From: Chryseobacterium piperi
GTDB lineage: Bacteria; Bacteroidota; Bacteroidia; Flavobacteriales; Weeksellaceae
DNA: 64,000 nt
NCBI RefSeq assembly: GCF_002285635.2
Contig: NZ_CP023049.2
Span: 1,984,001 to 2,048,000 of the forward strand
Direction of reading: 5' to 3'
The position numbers were made by a program, and so were the translations under genes. The first letter of the stretch is position 1. Each line of letters begins with the position of its first letter. This document shows, piece by piece, positions 46,401 through 56,337 of the stretch. A model generated the notes under the pieces. The model saw nothing but the letters and a program-made list of their open reading frames with translations. It ran no database searches and was not told where the DNA came from.

Positions 46401-46735
46401 ATATGCTTTGTATTACATATTATAACGGATGGATTGGAATCAGATAATAATTTTTTTAGAAATACATTTGAATGATGTAAATCAAATGGCATATAAATAG
46501 AGTTTGAAAACCAGGTTCCCAACAATGCTGTTACCAACTCTACTCCAGGCTCTGCAACAACACCTACGATAGGTGATTTCCTATCTTTTAAACTTAAAAT
46601 TATATTGCTAATTTCTGAACTTAATTTATAAAGCTCATTATAAGTAAGTCTACCTTCTTCTGTTTGAATGGCAATTTTATTGGGGTATAATCTTGTACTT
46701 TGAACTAAAAGAGAGGTAATTGTTTTTATTTCCAT
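43481..46735 (-). CDS. NRPS, A-T-C without N-terminal C domain
   Basis: A 1084-residue synthetase that begins directly with an A domain (YTSGTTGEPKG near 173), followed by T (FFSIGGSSLKA near 565) and C (MHHIIGDYWS near 763). The pocket code reads DARHLALLIK, which I cannot assign; the Arg at the 239 position is unusual and could bind an acidic group. The C active-site motif is HHxxxDY instead of HHxxxDG. It may be an initiating protein or may receive its donor from the C domain ending the preceding NRPS (48438-56309). The racemase and dioxygenase directly upstream may prepare its substrate. Confidence 0.92.
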   Translation of the reverse strand: MEIKTITSLLVQSTRLYPNKIAIQTEEGRLTYNELYKLSSEISNIILSLKDRKSPIVGVVAEPGVELVTALLGTWFSNSIYMPFDLHHSNVFLKKLLSDSNPSVIICNTKHIEKVQKLVKVNGIEIDLLIAVDLLESKIISYQPGNCNPVLKEIETGKPFPEACDEAYLFYTSGTTGEPKGVLGSRSSLNHFINWEIKEFGIHEDFRVSQLTSPTFDASLRDILVPLCTGATLVIPSNKVRHNPALLIEWIIKNEITLIHCVPTMFRLIYSEFTDGMDELTQLKFVLLAGEPLYNKDVLAWRKYVKDCTLVNLYGTTETTLIKSFYRIGIVPTGGVTAISVGKPIEGCKIAVIKDNRICKIGEEGDIYIKTAHKSLGYYNNPEASYSVFVQNPLLSDTEDIIYYTGDKGKFDADFNLHIEGRKDERLKINGVLIEPKAIEKAILSLDNIKETVVIARENNNFEKELVAYYTSTQEEMTHDFHLLLIDLLNPNQIPVDFVHLEKFPLTQNGKIDRKQLAHLLVKTGSLSKNMSIPETENETFLKQVWSELLSKDKFGMEDSFFSIGGSSLKAIQLISRIYKEYQILLNIRDIFQYNSIRKLGEQITVQRNNSSHEEQDESIKPVKEKEDYPLSFGQQRVWLQHQMEEGRIPYNIVRTFVIEGELNVELLKTALLSVVKKQEGLRTVFIRNEEGIPRQKIIPFDQFTFNFQQYTIDAEDNNQNDIEPLLQSQELKLFDFENGPLFSILLIDDKMGKYVLSFSMHHIIGDYWSLGLFANELTRAYSSLLQNPNFDAGTLSLQYKDFSEWQYDDMDSIRFKKSMKYWENQLKDSPLQSTFQHDWQRPKVPLKTGNSIYVDIDPELSEDLILLAKNKGTTLYTLLLSLYFILLNKDSGQSDLVIGSPVAGRSRKELEPIIGFFLNTVAVRAKIQPESTITAIIEMVKTLAVEALANQEVPFDTIVNHLMIKRNIQYAPLFQCMLVFQNAPTGQFELKNTTIKDYPSSGKTSKNDLTFSFAEVDNKLQWAIEYSTELYDLSTIELLIMKFKKLMSYACENPDVSLEKLDLRPTIEENTDITELLNSELKF

Positions 46736-46738
46736 TTC

Positions 46739-47449
46739 TTATATATTACTTATTTTATTATATACTGATCTGGCCATCAGTTCCATCGGATCAATGAAAG
46801 GAATACTTACATTCTTCTGACTTAAAACCATAGACACTTCTGTGCAACCAGCAATTAATACTTCTGCACCTCCCTGAATCAATAGGTCTGCTGCTGAGCG
46901 CAGTAGCTCTATTGATTTATCCGAGGAAGTATGACTTTTTAATCCGTTTTCTCCATATATTGCTTCCATAAAAACCGATTCTTGTTTATGTATATCCAGA
47001 GTTATTAATTCTTTTCCCGAAGATTCAATGGGACCATGAAATAAGCGAGAATGTATAGTGCCGGTAGTTGCCAGTAATCCTATTTTATGTGCTGTGGGAA
47101 ATTGATAGTTTATATAATCAGTGACTAGTCGGATGGGATGAAGTACCGGACAGTTTGACACCTCCGTCATGATATTAAAAAAATAATAAGATGTCATACA
47201 TGCAGACAGAACCAAGTCAACTTCAGCATTATTCATCAATTGGATCGAACGGATCAGTTCAGGAACAGGTGATGCTTCATTATAAAGTATTGCACGTGTA
47301 CGGTCAGGTATATTAGAATTATTATGATATAGAAACTCTATAAACTCCTGATCTGTTTGTGCATTAGAAAACTCTAACAATTTTGATTGAAAAGTAAGAC
47401 CTGCATGAGTGCCCATTCCTCCGATAATACCTAATTTAACTTTTTCCAT
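46739..47449 (-). CDS. Aspartate/glutamate racemase
   Basis: A 236-residue PLP-independent racemase with GIIGGMGTHAGLTF at the N-terminus and the two catalytic Cys in SACMTSYYF and LIAGCTEVSMV. It converts L- to D-Asp or Glu through a two-base mechanism. As no epimerase domain is visible in the NRPS proteins, this enzyme may supply a D-acidic residue. It is placed 10 bases after the dioxygenase gene and 3 bases before the A-T-C NRPS, so all three are translated together. Confidence 0.88.
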   Translation of the reverse strand: MEKVKLGIIGGMGTHAGLTFQSKLLEFSNAQTDQEFIEFLYHNNSNIPDRTRAILYNEASPVPELIRSIQLMNNAEVDLVLSACMTSYYFFNIMTEVSNCPVLHPIRLVTDYINYQFPTAHKIGLLATTGTIHSRLFHGPIESSGKELITLDIHKQESVFMEAIYGENGLKSHTSSDKSIELLRSAADLLIQGGAEVLIAGCTEVSMVLSQKNVSIPFIDPMELMARSVYNKISNI

Positions 47450-47458
47450 AATGCATCA

Positions 47459-48424
47459 TTATGCCATTGCAACAAGTACCTTTCTATCTCCTTTAAAAGG
47501 CATCCTACCATGACTGATTAGCTCATTATCAACCATCAGAAAATCTCCTTTTTCCCATGGCGTTAGGTTCAACTCCGCATCGATATTCTGCTGAATCTCT
47601 TTTACTACCTTATCGGAAATCGGTTCTCCATCACCAAAGCATACATACATGGGCAAGGCTTCAGCATTATTCCCTGAAATAAGCATAAGAGCCTCATAAA
47701 TTTCGGGTTCCATATGAGAAGGATGAAATTGATCGATCTGATTAAACCATACTTCTTCTCCATTTTTTGTTTTAATAATTCCTTCACGCAGATGAGAAAG
47801 ACGTAAACCACCATCCTCTTTCCATTCATAGTGAATATCCCCGGCACGGCAAAAATCTTCCACGTCATTCTTATTATCCAACTCAAAGGTATCTTGCCAG
47901 GATGGCCCCATTCCAACCCCACCATGTAAATTCCTGATATACAAAAGCTTATTGTTTTTTATTTTGTCAACCAATTCTTTATCCATTCGCTCCAAAACTT
48001 TTCTACCATCTGCCAGCGGGGTTTCGCCTCCTTCTTGGGACGGTTGGATGCAAGACAGATATAAATTTTTTGGCCAGCTGGAAGAATAGGATAGTTCATT
48101 ATGCTGTGTAATCCTGAAATCCTGATCATACTCTGTTGATGTATAGATATTGCCAGAAATTTTTGTACGTGGAGAATTTCCGTCCTTATAATCTATGTAT
48201 TTAGTATTGACAATATTGAGTACTTTTTCGAATTTTTCAGCACTGTCAATCTCAAGCCCTCTAAATACAATTGCTCCATGTAGGTTCATGAGCTCTTCAA
48301 TACCCGAATGTCCTTCGTGAAGCCAGGTTTTAAATTCCTCTAATTCCAAAGCTTTTTTAAACTCAATAATAACAGGTATTCCTATATGCACTAAAACATC
48401 TACATTATTTTTTAATATTTCCAT
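47459..48424 (-). CDS. Fe/2-oxoglutarate dioxygenase, SyrP/clavaminate synthase-like
   Basis: A 321-residue TauD/TfdA-superfamily enzyme. The iron motif is QHNELSYSSSWPKNLYLSC (His-x-Glu, as in clavaminate synthase, rather than HxD), with the distal His in LISHGRMPFKGDRKVLVAMA whose Arg should hold 2-oxoglutarate. The phrase EGGETPLADGRKVLERM is typical of SyrP-like hydroxylases that act on NRPS-bound Asp or related residues. Beta-hydroxylation of a residue is likely; with the Asp/Glu racemase next to it, beta-hydroxy-Asp is a reasonable guess. It lies between two NRPS genes. Confidence 0.87.
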   Translation of the reverse strand: MEILKNNVDVLVHIGIPVIIEFKKALELEEFKTWLHEGHSGIEELMNLHGAIVFRGLEIDSAEKFEKVLNIVNTKYIDYKDGNSPRTKISGNIYTSTEYDQDFRITQHNELSYSSSWPKNLYLSCIQPSQEGGETPLADGRKVLERMDKELVDKIKNNKLLYIRNLHGGVGMGPSWQDTFELDNKNDVEDFCRAGDIHYEWKEDGGLRLSHLREGIIKTKNGEEVWFNQIDQFHPSHMEPEIYEALMLISGNNAEALPMYVCFGDGEPISDKVVKEIQQNIDAELNLTPWEKGDFLMVDNELISHGRMPFKGDRKVLVAMA

Positions 48425-48437
48425 AGCTAATTATTTT

Positions 48438-51400
48438 TTATTTGTTAAAATCATCCCGATACATATCATATATTTCTTGATTTTCATCCTGGATATCTAA
48501 GCTTATTTCTTCCATATTTTTTTTATTTTCCTCGATTATTTCGGCTAGGACAAACTGAAAATTGTTCATAAAAGATATAATGGTCTCCTGTTTAAACAGC
48601 CTTTCATTATATAGACAATTGATCGTCATACTGCCACCGGATTCGATCACATAGATAGAAATAGGATTTTTACTTTCTATAGGAACTTCAAATTCACAAT
48701 CTCTAATCTGAAATGGTAAGTCCAACTGATTCTCTAAATTGGTATTCTCATAATTCATCATATTGATTACAACATCAAATAAAGGTTCCTGAAAATAATC
48801 CGTCCTTTTTCTAATTTGTTCAATTAAAAGATCAAAGGGATAATCCTGATGATCGAATATCTCTAATATAGAGCTTCCTATTTCTTTCAGGAATGCTTCT
48901 ATATTTCCTACTTTCGGAACCTTTGACTTTACAATAATTGTATTTAAATAATATCCTATCTGATTTTCTAATTCAGCATTCAGTCTTCCACTGATGGGTA
49001 CTCCAAAATAAGAACTATTGATCTTAAATTGTTTACTGACCGTAATGGCCAAAATACCTGTAATAAAAGAAAATAATGTTATTTCATTTTTTTGAGAAAA
49101 AAGAGTAATGGCATCCGTGCATTCTTTATTCAGGACAAATGTTTCTTTTTTTGCAACTCCTGTTGTTTGTGACGTGTTTTCATAATCAAAAGGTAAACGT
49201 TCTACCTCATCCAGATTTTTGAATTCGTTCATCCAGAATTTTTCCAACCGTTCAAGACGATCCTCATTCAGTTCTGTAAATTGCCATTCGGAAAAATCTT
49301 TATAATGAATTAAAAGAGGAGATTCTTGGGATTCTTCTGCATTCAATTCACAAGAATAAAAATATTTTAAATCTTTAAAGAAAATATTGAGCGACCATCC
49401 GTCTGCAATGATGTGATGAATATTAATCGACAACAAGCTCTTTTTTTCATCTATTCTATACAGTCTGATCCGTAATAGCGGCTCTTTCTGTACATCAAAC
49501 GTATACAAATTATCTTTTTTAATCTGCATGATGAGGTCTTCGTATTGATAATCATTATCCGAGTATGATATCGTTTCTAAAACAGATGGAAATTCATTGG
49601 AAGAAATAATTTGCTGCATGGGCTCTCCATCAATAATAGGAAATATAGTTCTTAAACTTTCATGACGTTGTATAACCTTTGATAGGGCATTTTTAAAATA
49701 CACTATATCGAAATCCCCAATTAATTCCTGTACCATAAACAGATTGTATTTTTCAGGATTGGATTCGATCTGGCATTGTATCCAAAGTCTCATCTGAGCA
49801 TTGGACATCCTATAATAAGGCTTATCTTCCTGCTTTTTAATAAGCACATGATGATTCCGATTTTGATGGCTTAAAAAAATGGATAATTGGGAAATTGAAG
49901 GCATTTTAAAGATTTCATTAAATTTTAATTTAATCTCTACCTCTTTTTCAATTCTGGAAAGTAATTTTAAAATCTTTATACTATTTCCGCCCAATTCAAA
50001 AAAGTTATCAGTAATTCCTACTTTATCTACTCCCAATACTTCCTGCCATATCTCTGCAAGCTTCTGTTCTGTTTCGTTTCTTGGAGCAATATATACTTCT
50101 CTAATTAGGTCTTCCCCTCCAATAGGCGGTAACGCCTTTCGGTCCATTTTGCCATTAGGGGTTAGCGGAACAAAATCCAGTTCTACAAAGAACCCGGGTA
50201 CCATATAATCCGGTAACTTGCTTTGCAAATACGTTCTTAAGTCTGATTTCTCTATTCCTGTTTCTTTATCAACAGTATAGTACGCTACCAAAACTTGCTC
50301 TCCACTTACTTCTTGCGCATCAGCTATGACTTGCTTGATCGCTGAACTGAATTGACTGATGCTTGTTTCTATCTCACTCAGCTCTATTCTATACCCTCTT
50401 ATCTTTACCTGGAAATCTTTTCTGCCCAGGAACTCAATATTTCCATCCGGAAGCCACCTTGCCAAATCTCCGGTATCGTACATTTTGGAACCGATTTTAA
50501 ATGGATCGCTGATGAATTTTTCAGACGTAAGCTCAGGTTTGTTGATATACCCACGGGACAAGCCGGTACCTGAAATATAAAGTTTGCCGAATTCCCCATG
50601 AACACATAGCCTTTGATGAGCATTAAGTATATAAATAGAAGTGTTGGCGATAGGTTTACCAATAGGCGGAATTAATATTCCGTCACAAGACTTATCAATA
50701 ACGTAGCTCGTTACTACATGAGTTTCTGCAGGACCATAATGATTGTGAATTTTTAATGAAGTACCTTTTATTTTTTCCTGAATCAAATCATTAAGAATCA
50801 ATTTTTCCCCAGCAACTATGATGTGTTTAACATGCTCTATACAATTCAGAAATGAAATATTCTCTATCAAAACTTTAAAATATGCTGTTGGGAAAAACAG
50901 GGAATCCAGCTGTTTCTTTACTATAAAATGAGTCAATTCATGAATATTTTTCTTAACAAAGTCTGATATAGGATATAAAGTTGCTCCACTCAATAGAGTA
51001 CTAAAAATTTCTTGGAAAGAAACATCAAAACTCGGATTTGATAGAAAAGTAACTTTACTATATGGATCAATTGTTTTAATATGATATATCATTAAATTAA
51101 GAATACTACCCTGCTGCATCATTACTCCTTTGGGATTGCCAGTGGTTCCCGATGTATAAATCACATAGGCCAAACTGTCTGGGTTGTTGATGATCGGAAG
51201 ATTTGATTTCGTGTATTTCTCCTTGTCGTCTAAGATTTGTTTATAAAAGTCTTCTAAAAAAAGTTCGTCTATTGTAACCTTGGCTTTTGTATCTTCTTCA
51301 ATATAATCTATCCGCTCCTGTGGATAACCAATGTCTATCGGAACGTAGGCTCCGCCAGACTTGAGAATACCCAATATACCCACGATCATCCGATCGCTCC

Positions 51401-54400
51401 TCTCAAGCTTAATAGCTATTAAATCATCTGCTTCTATTTGATAAGCTTTTCTCAGGTAATCACCCAGTTGGTTGGCCTGCTCATTCAGCTCCTGGTAAGT
51501 CAGCTCCAAATCTTCATAGACTACAGCTATATTATCTGAGGTTCTACTTACCTGCTCTTCAAAAAATTCAATGATGGTCTTATTATTAGAATATTCACAA
51601 CTTGTATCATTGAACTCTACTAATAACTGATGATGCTCTGCTTCAGTAAGAAAGTTAATCTCTTCTATGTTTAATGGACAGCTTCCTTCGCTTTCTTTAT
51701 GCTTAATCTCATGGTCAATAACTTCTGTCAAAAAATTCTCAAAATGCGAAAACATCTTTGAGATCATTAACTCATCATAAATATCTGTATTGTATTCAAT
51801 GTTAAGGGTCAATTGATCAACCTGCTCTGAAAAAATATAACTCACGTCAAACTGAGAGGTTTTACGAAGGTACTCATAACCTGTAACCTGCAAACCTTCT
51901 ATATCATTTTCTGTGTTGCCAAATTGTAATTGATTCTGATTCTGGAACACCACCAATACATCAAACAATGCTGAACGGCTGGTATCCCTTTTTATATTCA
52001 GCTTTCCTATAAGTTTATCAAAAGGATAAACCTGATGTTCATAGGCCGATAACAGGGTTTCTTTTTCTTTTTTCAAAAGAGAGTCAAAGGTATTAAGCCC
52101 CTCTTCCAATCTTGTTCTTATCGCCAGGGTATTTAGGTAAAGCCCTATCTGCTTCTCGAGATCAGGATGTTCTCTCCCTGCTATGGGGGTTCCTACAATC
52201 ATATCATGCTGACCTGTGTAACGATAAAGAAGCGCCTTTATGCCTGCCATAAGGGTCATGAACAAAGTGACGCCTTGATGGCCGGAGTATGTTTTTAATT
52301 TTTCTGTAAAATCACTTGAGAAACGATAAGCGATATTGGATCCATTGTAGGTCTGGACAAAGGGGCGAGGGTTAAAATTAGGTAACTCCAATACGGGAAG
52401 TTCTCCTTCTAACTGTTTCAGCCAATAGGTTTCTGCTCTTTGATATTTCTCGCCTTCCATCTCTTCATACAACCATACAGCATAGTCTTTATACTGGATT
52501 GATAATGGGGGGCGTTTTAAATCTTCGTTATATTCTCCGCTAAGATATTTATTGTAATTTTCAACAACTTCTGAGACCAACACTTCTGTGGACCAACCGT
52601 CTCCAATGATATGGTGCATGGATAGAAAGAAAATCCTTTCATGATTACCTCTTTTTAGCAAAGAGGCACGTATCAGCGGGGAATCTTCCAGATGAAAAGC
52701 CTCGCTATTGGAAGCCTGTAAATAATATTCTATATCAGACTTCGTCTTATCGGTAAAATCTAAAATGTCTATCGTAAAGTTTACCGATTCCTGCGGAGTG
52801 ATATACTGGCGAATCTCTCCACTAGAAGCATCTAGCCTGAATGAAGTTCTGAGAATTTCATGTTGGTTGATAAGTTGTTTGAAAGATTTTTCAAAATAGA
52901 TCTCGTGAAGTTCTCCACGCAAGGTAACTACGGCAGGCATATTATAGGCCTGTGATCCACCTTCCAATTGACTAAGTATCCAAAGTCTTTGCTGCGAAGG
53001 AGTCAACGGGTAATGATCTTGGTATGGGGCTTTGGATATCGGTATGTAATCCTTACCGGTAAGTTTTTGGGAAATATCCGAAACGACCGGTGAGGAAAAG
53101 AAATCTTTAAAACTGATCTGCATGCACAGGGTTTGATGGATCCTGTTCAGAACCTGAGCCACCATTAGACTATGCCCTCCCAATTCAAAAAAATTATCAG
53201 TGGTTCCAATACGATCCACTCCCAATACTTCCTGAAAAATTTTTACCAGTTGTTCCTCAACATTATTCACGGGAGCCACATAATCTCTCCTGATAAGATC
53301 TTCCCCTGTAACTAATGGCAAAGCTTTATGATCAACCTTACCATTGAGAGTCAACGGAATAGACTCGAGTTCCATGAAGAAACCGGGTACCATATAGTCT
53401 GGTAATTTGTTTTGAAGATAGTTCCTAAGACTAGTCTTGTCTATTGATGTTTCTTTATCTACCGTATAATAGGCAACTAGTACTTTTTCACAGTTTATTT
53501 CTTTGGAATCAACCCAAACCTGTCGGATAGACTGGCTAAATCGAGAGATATTTGTTTCTATCTCGCCTAGCTCTATACGGTAACCCCGAATCTTAACCTG
53601 GAAGTCCTTCCGACCCAGGAAGTCTATATTGCCATCGGGTAACCATCTTGCCACATCTCCAGTATCATACATCTTACATCCTTCTTCAAACGGATTGTCT
53701 ATAAACTTCCCTGATGTTAGCTCAGGATTATTCAAATAACCCCTGGATAAGCCCGCTCCACTTACATAAAGCTTACCACTTACACCAATCGGAACTACAT
53801 TCAGGTCTTCATCCAGAATATAAATCCGTGTGTTGGAAATAGGAGTTCCAATGTAAATGTTCTCTGAATCCTTTGTAATTTTATAATAACTACAGCAAAC
53901 TGTTGATTCTGTCGGGCCATAGGTATTATATACATCAATTTTATTTAACAATTGGTGGATCTGATTAACTTGTAGCCTATCTCCCCCACTTATCAACGTA
54001 TTTAATTTTAATTCGTCTAACTTATTGGTGTGGTTATTAAAATATTCTATAAGATAAGGATTAGTACTGAGTTTGGTGACTGATTGTTTTTTGCATATAT
54101 CAATTAAGTTCTCAAAGTCTTTATTATCTTTCGCAATTGCTAATTTACCCCCAGCTATAAGCACAGGGAAAATTTCTTCAATGGATGTATCAAATGAAAT
54201 AGTAGATTGACTCAGCATTGTATCAGAAGATCCGATTTCAAAATAATTGATAAATGTTACAACATAGGAGGACAAATTTTTGTGTTCTACCATTACTCCT
54301 TTTGGCTTACCTGTTGAACCTGAAGTATAAATTACATAGGCCAGATGATCTTGTGTGTTGATCATCGAAAGGTTATCTTTTGTATATTTCCCCTCATTCT

Positions 54401-56309
54401 CCTGTATTTTTTCATGGAAAACTTCCAAAAAAGTCTCGTTTATCACAAGTTTTACCTGGCTATCTCCTTCTATGTAATCTATCCTGTCTTGTGGATATTC
54501 CGGGTCTATCGGTACGTAAGCGGCTCCTGATTTCAATATCCCCAATATCCCTACAATCATCCTATGGCTTCTCTCAAGCTTGATGCCCACCAAATCATCC
54601 GCTTGTATTTGATAGTTGTGTCTTAAATAATCCCCAAACTGGTTGGCATATTCATTCAACTCACTGTAAGTAAGCTCCATATCTTCAAAAACCACCGCGA
54701 TATTACCTGGCGTCCTGGATACTTGTTCTTCAAATAATCCAACTATTGTCTTATCATTGGGAGCATCAACTTGTGTATTATTAAACTCAACCAATAACTG
54801 ATGACGTTCTTCTTCCGTAAGACAACTAATCTCCTTGATTAAAAAATCACCATTGATAATAATTTTTTCAATCAGATGATTTAGATGCCTGGCCAAATTA
54901 TCAGAAAAAGAATGACTGTAAATCTCACTATCATAGGTCAAATCTAAATTCAGATGGCCAACTTCAGTGTAAAAACGAAAATCCAGATCAAATTTGCTAG
55001 TATGAACATCTAAACTTAATTTTTTAATGAAAAGGTTTTCAAATTGATCATTAAACTTAGATTCTTCTTCGAATGAAACCATTACATCAAATAATGGATT
55101 TCGGCCAGCATCATGGGACCATTTTAAGTGGGCCACTAATTCATCAAATGGGTAGTCTTGATATTTATAAGCATCAAGCAGCTGTATCCTGTTCTCCTGC
55201 AACACATCTAAAAAAGACTTATCAGATTGAATGTTTGCTCTTAAAGCCAACGTATTTGCATAAAATCCAATCTGATTTTGCAGGTCATCAAGCTCCCTGT
55301 TCGCAATTGGAGTACCTATGATAATATCATTCTGATGAGAATATTTGAACAACAAAATATCAACAAGAGTCTTCACTCCCATAAATAAAGTTGCGTTGCT
55401 GCTAGCACATAATTTTTGGAACTGTGATGAGATCTTATCATCAAACTGTATGGAGACCGTTTTTCCTTTACCACTCTTATACCGTGGTCTAATCTTTTGA
55501 GAAGGCAATTCTAAAACAGGTACTTCTTCTTTAAAAAGAGAAATCCAATATTCCTTCCCTTTACTTATTTCTTCACCGTTTAACCACCCTTGCTGCCAAA
55601 CTGCATAATCTTTATATTGGATGGATAAATCCGATACTTTAAAATTATCACTATCTATATTTCTAAAAATCTCAAAAAAATCTCTGGTCAATACATCAAT
55701 GGACCAGCCATCACTTATAATATGATGCATTACTATAAGCAAAAGGTATTTCTCTTCGGAAATTTTCAGTACACTACCCCTTATCAATAAATCCTGTTCC
55801 AGATCAAAAGAAAGATTTAGAAATTTATGGACTTCCTCATTAATAGCATTGATATTACATTGATAATCGAGTATAAATATATCATTGTGAAAATCTCTGA
55901 TTATCTGAACGGGATTTCCTTGATTATCCTCCTTAAAAACGGTTCTAAGAGACTCATGTTTTTTAATTATATACAGAAAGGTCTTTTGTAACTTCTGGAC
56001 ATCAAGGTTACCCTCAATTTCAAGCATCATCGGAATATGATAGGCTATGTTCTCAGGATTCATCTGATGCATCAGCCATGTTCGCTTCTGGGTAGAAGAA
56101 AGGGGGTAGAAATCTTTTTTTTGAGCCTTTTCTATACGTACGTTAGTGGAAATATCTTTCAAAAAAGTAGTAATTTCGTTTTTATGCTCTTTTATTTCCG
56201 ATAAAATATGAGGAGTAACAATTCCTTTCGGAGCCTGTATATCTATATTATCTCCTTTAAGAGATAGCTTTATCTTAAGCTTATTTAATTTTTCTAAAAG
56301 TTGATTCAT
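48438..56309 (-). CDS. NRPS, docking-C-A-T-C-A-T-C, predicted Lys-Pro
   Basis: A 2623-residue synthetase. Residues 1-55 look like a TubC-type N-terminal docking domain (LLEKLNKLKIKLSLKGDN). Then C1 (HHIISDGWS near 194), A1 (YTSGSTGKPKG near 663), T1 (LGGHSLM near 1043), C2 (HHIIGDGWS near 1233), A2 (YTSGTTGNPKG near 1723), T2 (LGGNSIK near 2103) and C3 (HHIIADGWS near 2300). The codes read by eye are DTESIGTVCK (8 of 10 with the bacitracin Lys code DAESIGSVCK) and DVQFIAHVVK (9 of 10 with the Pro code DVQLIAHVVK). It ends after C3, so the next A domain must be on another protein, probably the A-T-C synthetase. Confidence 0.94.
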   Translation of the reverse strand: MNQLLEKLNKLKIKLSLKGDNIDIQAPKGIVTPHILSEIKEHKNEITTFLKDISTNVRIEKAQKKDFYPLSSTQKRTWLMHQMNPENIAYHIPMMLEIEGNLDVQKLQKTFLYIIKKHESLRTVFKEDNQGNPVQIIRDFHNDIFILDYQCNINAINEEVHKFLNLSFDLEQDLLIRGSVLKISEEKYLLLIVMHHIISDGWSIDVLTRDFFEIFRNIDSDNFKVSDLSIQYKDYAVWQQGWLNGEEISKGKEYWISLFKEEVPVLELPSQKIRPRYKSGKGKTVSIQFDDKISSQFQKLCASSNATLFMGVKTLVDILLFKYSHQNDIIIGTPIANRELDDLQNQIGFYANTLALRANIQSDKSFLDVLQENRIQLLDAYKYQDYPFDELVAHLKWSHDAGRNPLFDVMVSFEEESKFNDQFENLFIKKLSLDVHTSKFDLDFRFYTEVGHLNLDLTYDSEIYSHSFSDNLARHLNHLIEKIIINGDFLIKEISCLTEEERHQLLVEFNNTQVDAPNDKTIVGLFEEQVSRTPGNIAVVFEDMELTYSELNEYANQFGDYLRHNYQIQADDLVGIKLERSHRMIVGILGILKSGAAYVPIDPEYPQDRIDYIEGDSQVKLVINETFLEVFHEKIQENEGKYTKDNLSMINTQDHLAYVIYTSGSTGKPKGVMVEHKNLSSYVVTFINYFEIGSSDTMLSQSTISFDTSIEEIFPVLIAGGKLAIAKDNKDFENLIDICKKQSVTKLSTNPYLIEYFNNHTNKLDELKLNTLISGGDRLQVNQIHQLLNKIDVYNTYGPTESTVCCSYYKITKDSENIYIGTPISNTRIYILDEDLNVVPIGVSGKLYVSGAGLSRGYLNNPELTSGKFIDNPFEEGCKMYDTGDVARWLPDGNIDFLGRKDFQVKIRGYRIELGEIETNISRFSQSIRQVWVDSKEINCEKVLVAYYTVDKETSIDKTSLRNYLQNKLPDYMVPGFFMELESIPLTLNGKVDHKALPLVTGEDLIRRDYVAPVNNVEEQLVKIFQEVLGVDRIGTTDNFFELGGHSLMVAQVLNRIHQTLCMQISFKDFFSSPVVSDISQKLTGKDYIPISKAPYQDHYPLTPSQQRLWILSQLEGGSQAYNMPAVVTLRGELHEIYFEKSFKQLINQHEILRTSFRLDASSGEIRQYITPQESVNFTIDILDFTDKTKSDIEYYLQASNSEAFHLEDSPLIRASLLKRGNHERIFFLSMHHIIGDGWSTEVLVSEVVENYNKYLSGEYNEDLKRPPLSIQYKDYAVWLYEEMEGEKYQRAETYWLKQLEGELPVLELPNFNPRPFVQTYNGSNIAYRFSSDFTEKLKTYSGHQGVTLFMTLMAGIKALLYRYTGQHDMIVGTPIAGREHPDLEKQIGLYLNTLAIRTRLEEGLNTFDSLLKKEKETLLSAYEHQVYPFDKLIGKLNIKRDTSRSALFDVLVVFQNQNQLQFGNTENDIEGLQVTGYEYLRKTSQFDVSYIFSEQVDQLTLNIEYNTDIYDELMISKMFSHFENFLTEVIDHEIKHKESEGSCPLNIEEINFLTEAEHHQLLVEFNDTSCEYSNNKTIIEFFEEQVSRTSDNIAVVYEDLELTYQELNEQANQLGDYLRKAYQIEADDLIAIKLERSDRMIVGILGILKSGGAYVPIDIGYPQERIDYIEEDTKAKVTIDELFLEDFYKQILDDKEKYTKSNLPIINNPDSLAYVIYTSGTTGNPKGVMMQQGSILNLMIYHIKTIDPYSKVTFLSNPSFDVSFQEIFSTLLSGATLYPISDFVKKNIHELTHFIVKKQLDSLFFPTAYFKVLIENISFLNCIEHVKHIIVAGEKLILNDLIQEKIKGTSLKIHNHYGPAETHVVTSYVIDKSCDGILIPPIGKPIANTSIYILNAHQRLCVHGEFGKLYISGTGLSRGYINKPELTSEKFISDPFKIGSKMYDTGDLARWLPDGNIEFLGRKDFQVKIRGYRIELSEIETSISQFSSAIKQVIADAQEVSGEQVLVAYYTVDKETGIEKSDLRTYLQSKLPDYMVPGFFVELDFVPLTPNGKMDRKALPPIGGEDLIREVYIAPRNETEQKLAEIWQEVLGVDKVGITDNFFELGGNSIKILKLLSRIEKEVEIKLKFNEIFKMPSISQLSIFLSHQNRNHHVLIKKQEDKPYYRMSNAQMRLWIQCQIESNPEKYNLFMVQELIGDFDIVYFKNALSKVIQRHESLRTIFPIIDGEPMQQIISSNEFPSVLETISYSDNDYQYEDLIMQIKKDNLYTFDVQKEPLLRIRLYRIDEKKSLLSINIHHIIADGWSLNIFFKDLKYFYSCELNAEESQESPLLIHYKDFSEWQFTELNEDRLERLEKFWMNEFKNLDEVERLPFDYENTSQTTGVAKKETFVLNKECTDAITLFSQKNEITLFSFITGILAITVSKQFKINSSYFGVPISGRLNAELENQIGYYLNTIIVKSKVPKVGNIEAFLKEIGSSILEIFDHQDYPFDLLIEQIRKRTDYFQEPLFDVVINMMNYENTNLENQLDLPFQIRDCEFEVPIESKNPISIYVIESGGSMTINCLYNERLFKQETIISFMNNFQFVLAEIIEENKKNMEEISLDIQDENQEIYDMYRDDFNK

Positions 56310-56337
56310 AAAATACTGATGGTATTTAGATAATAAA

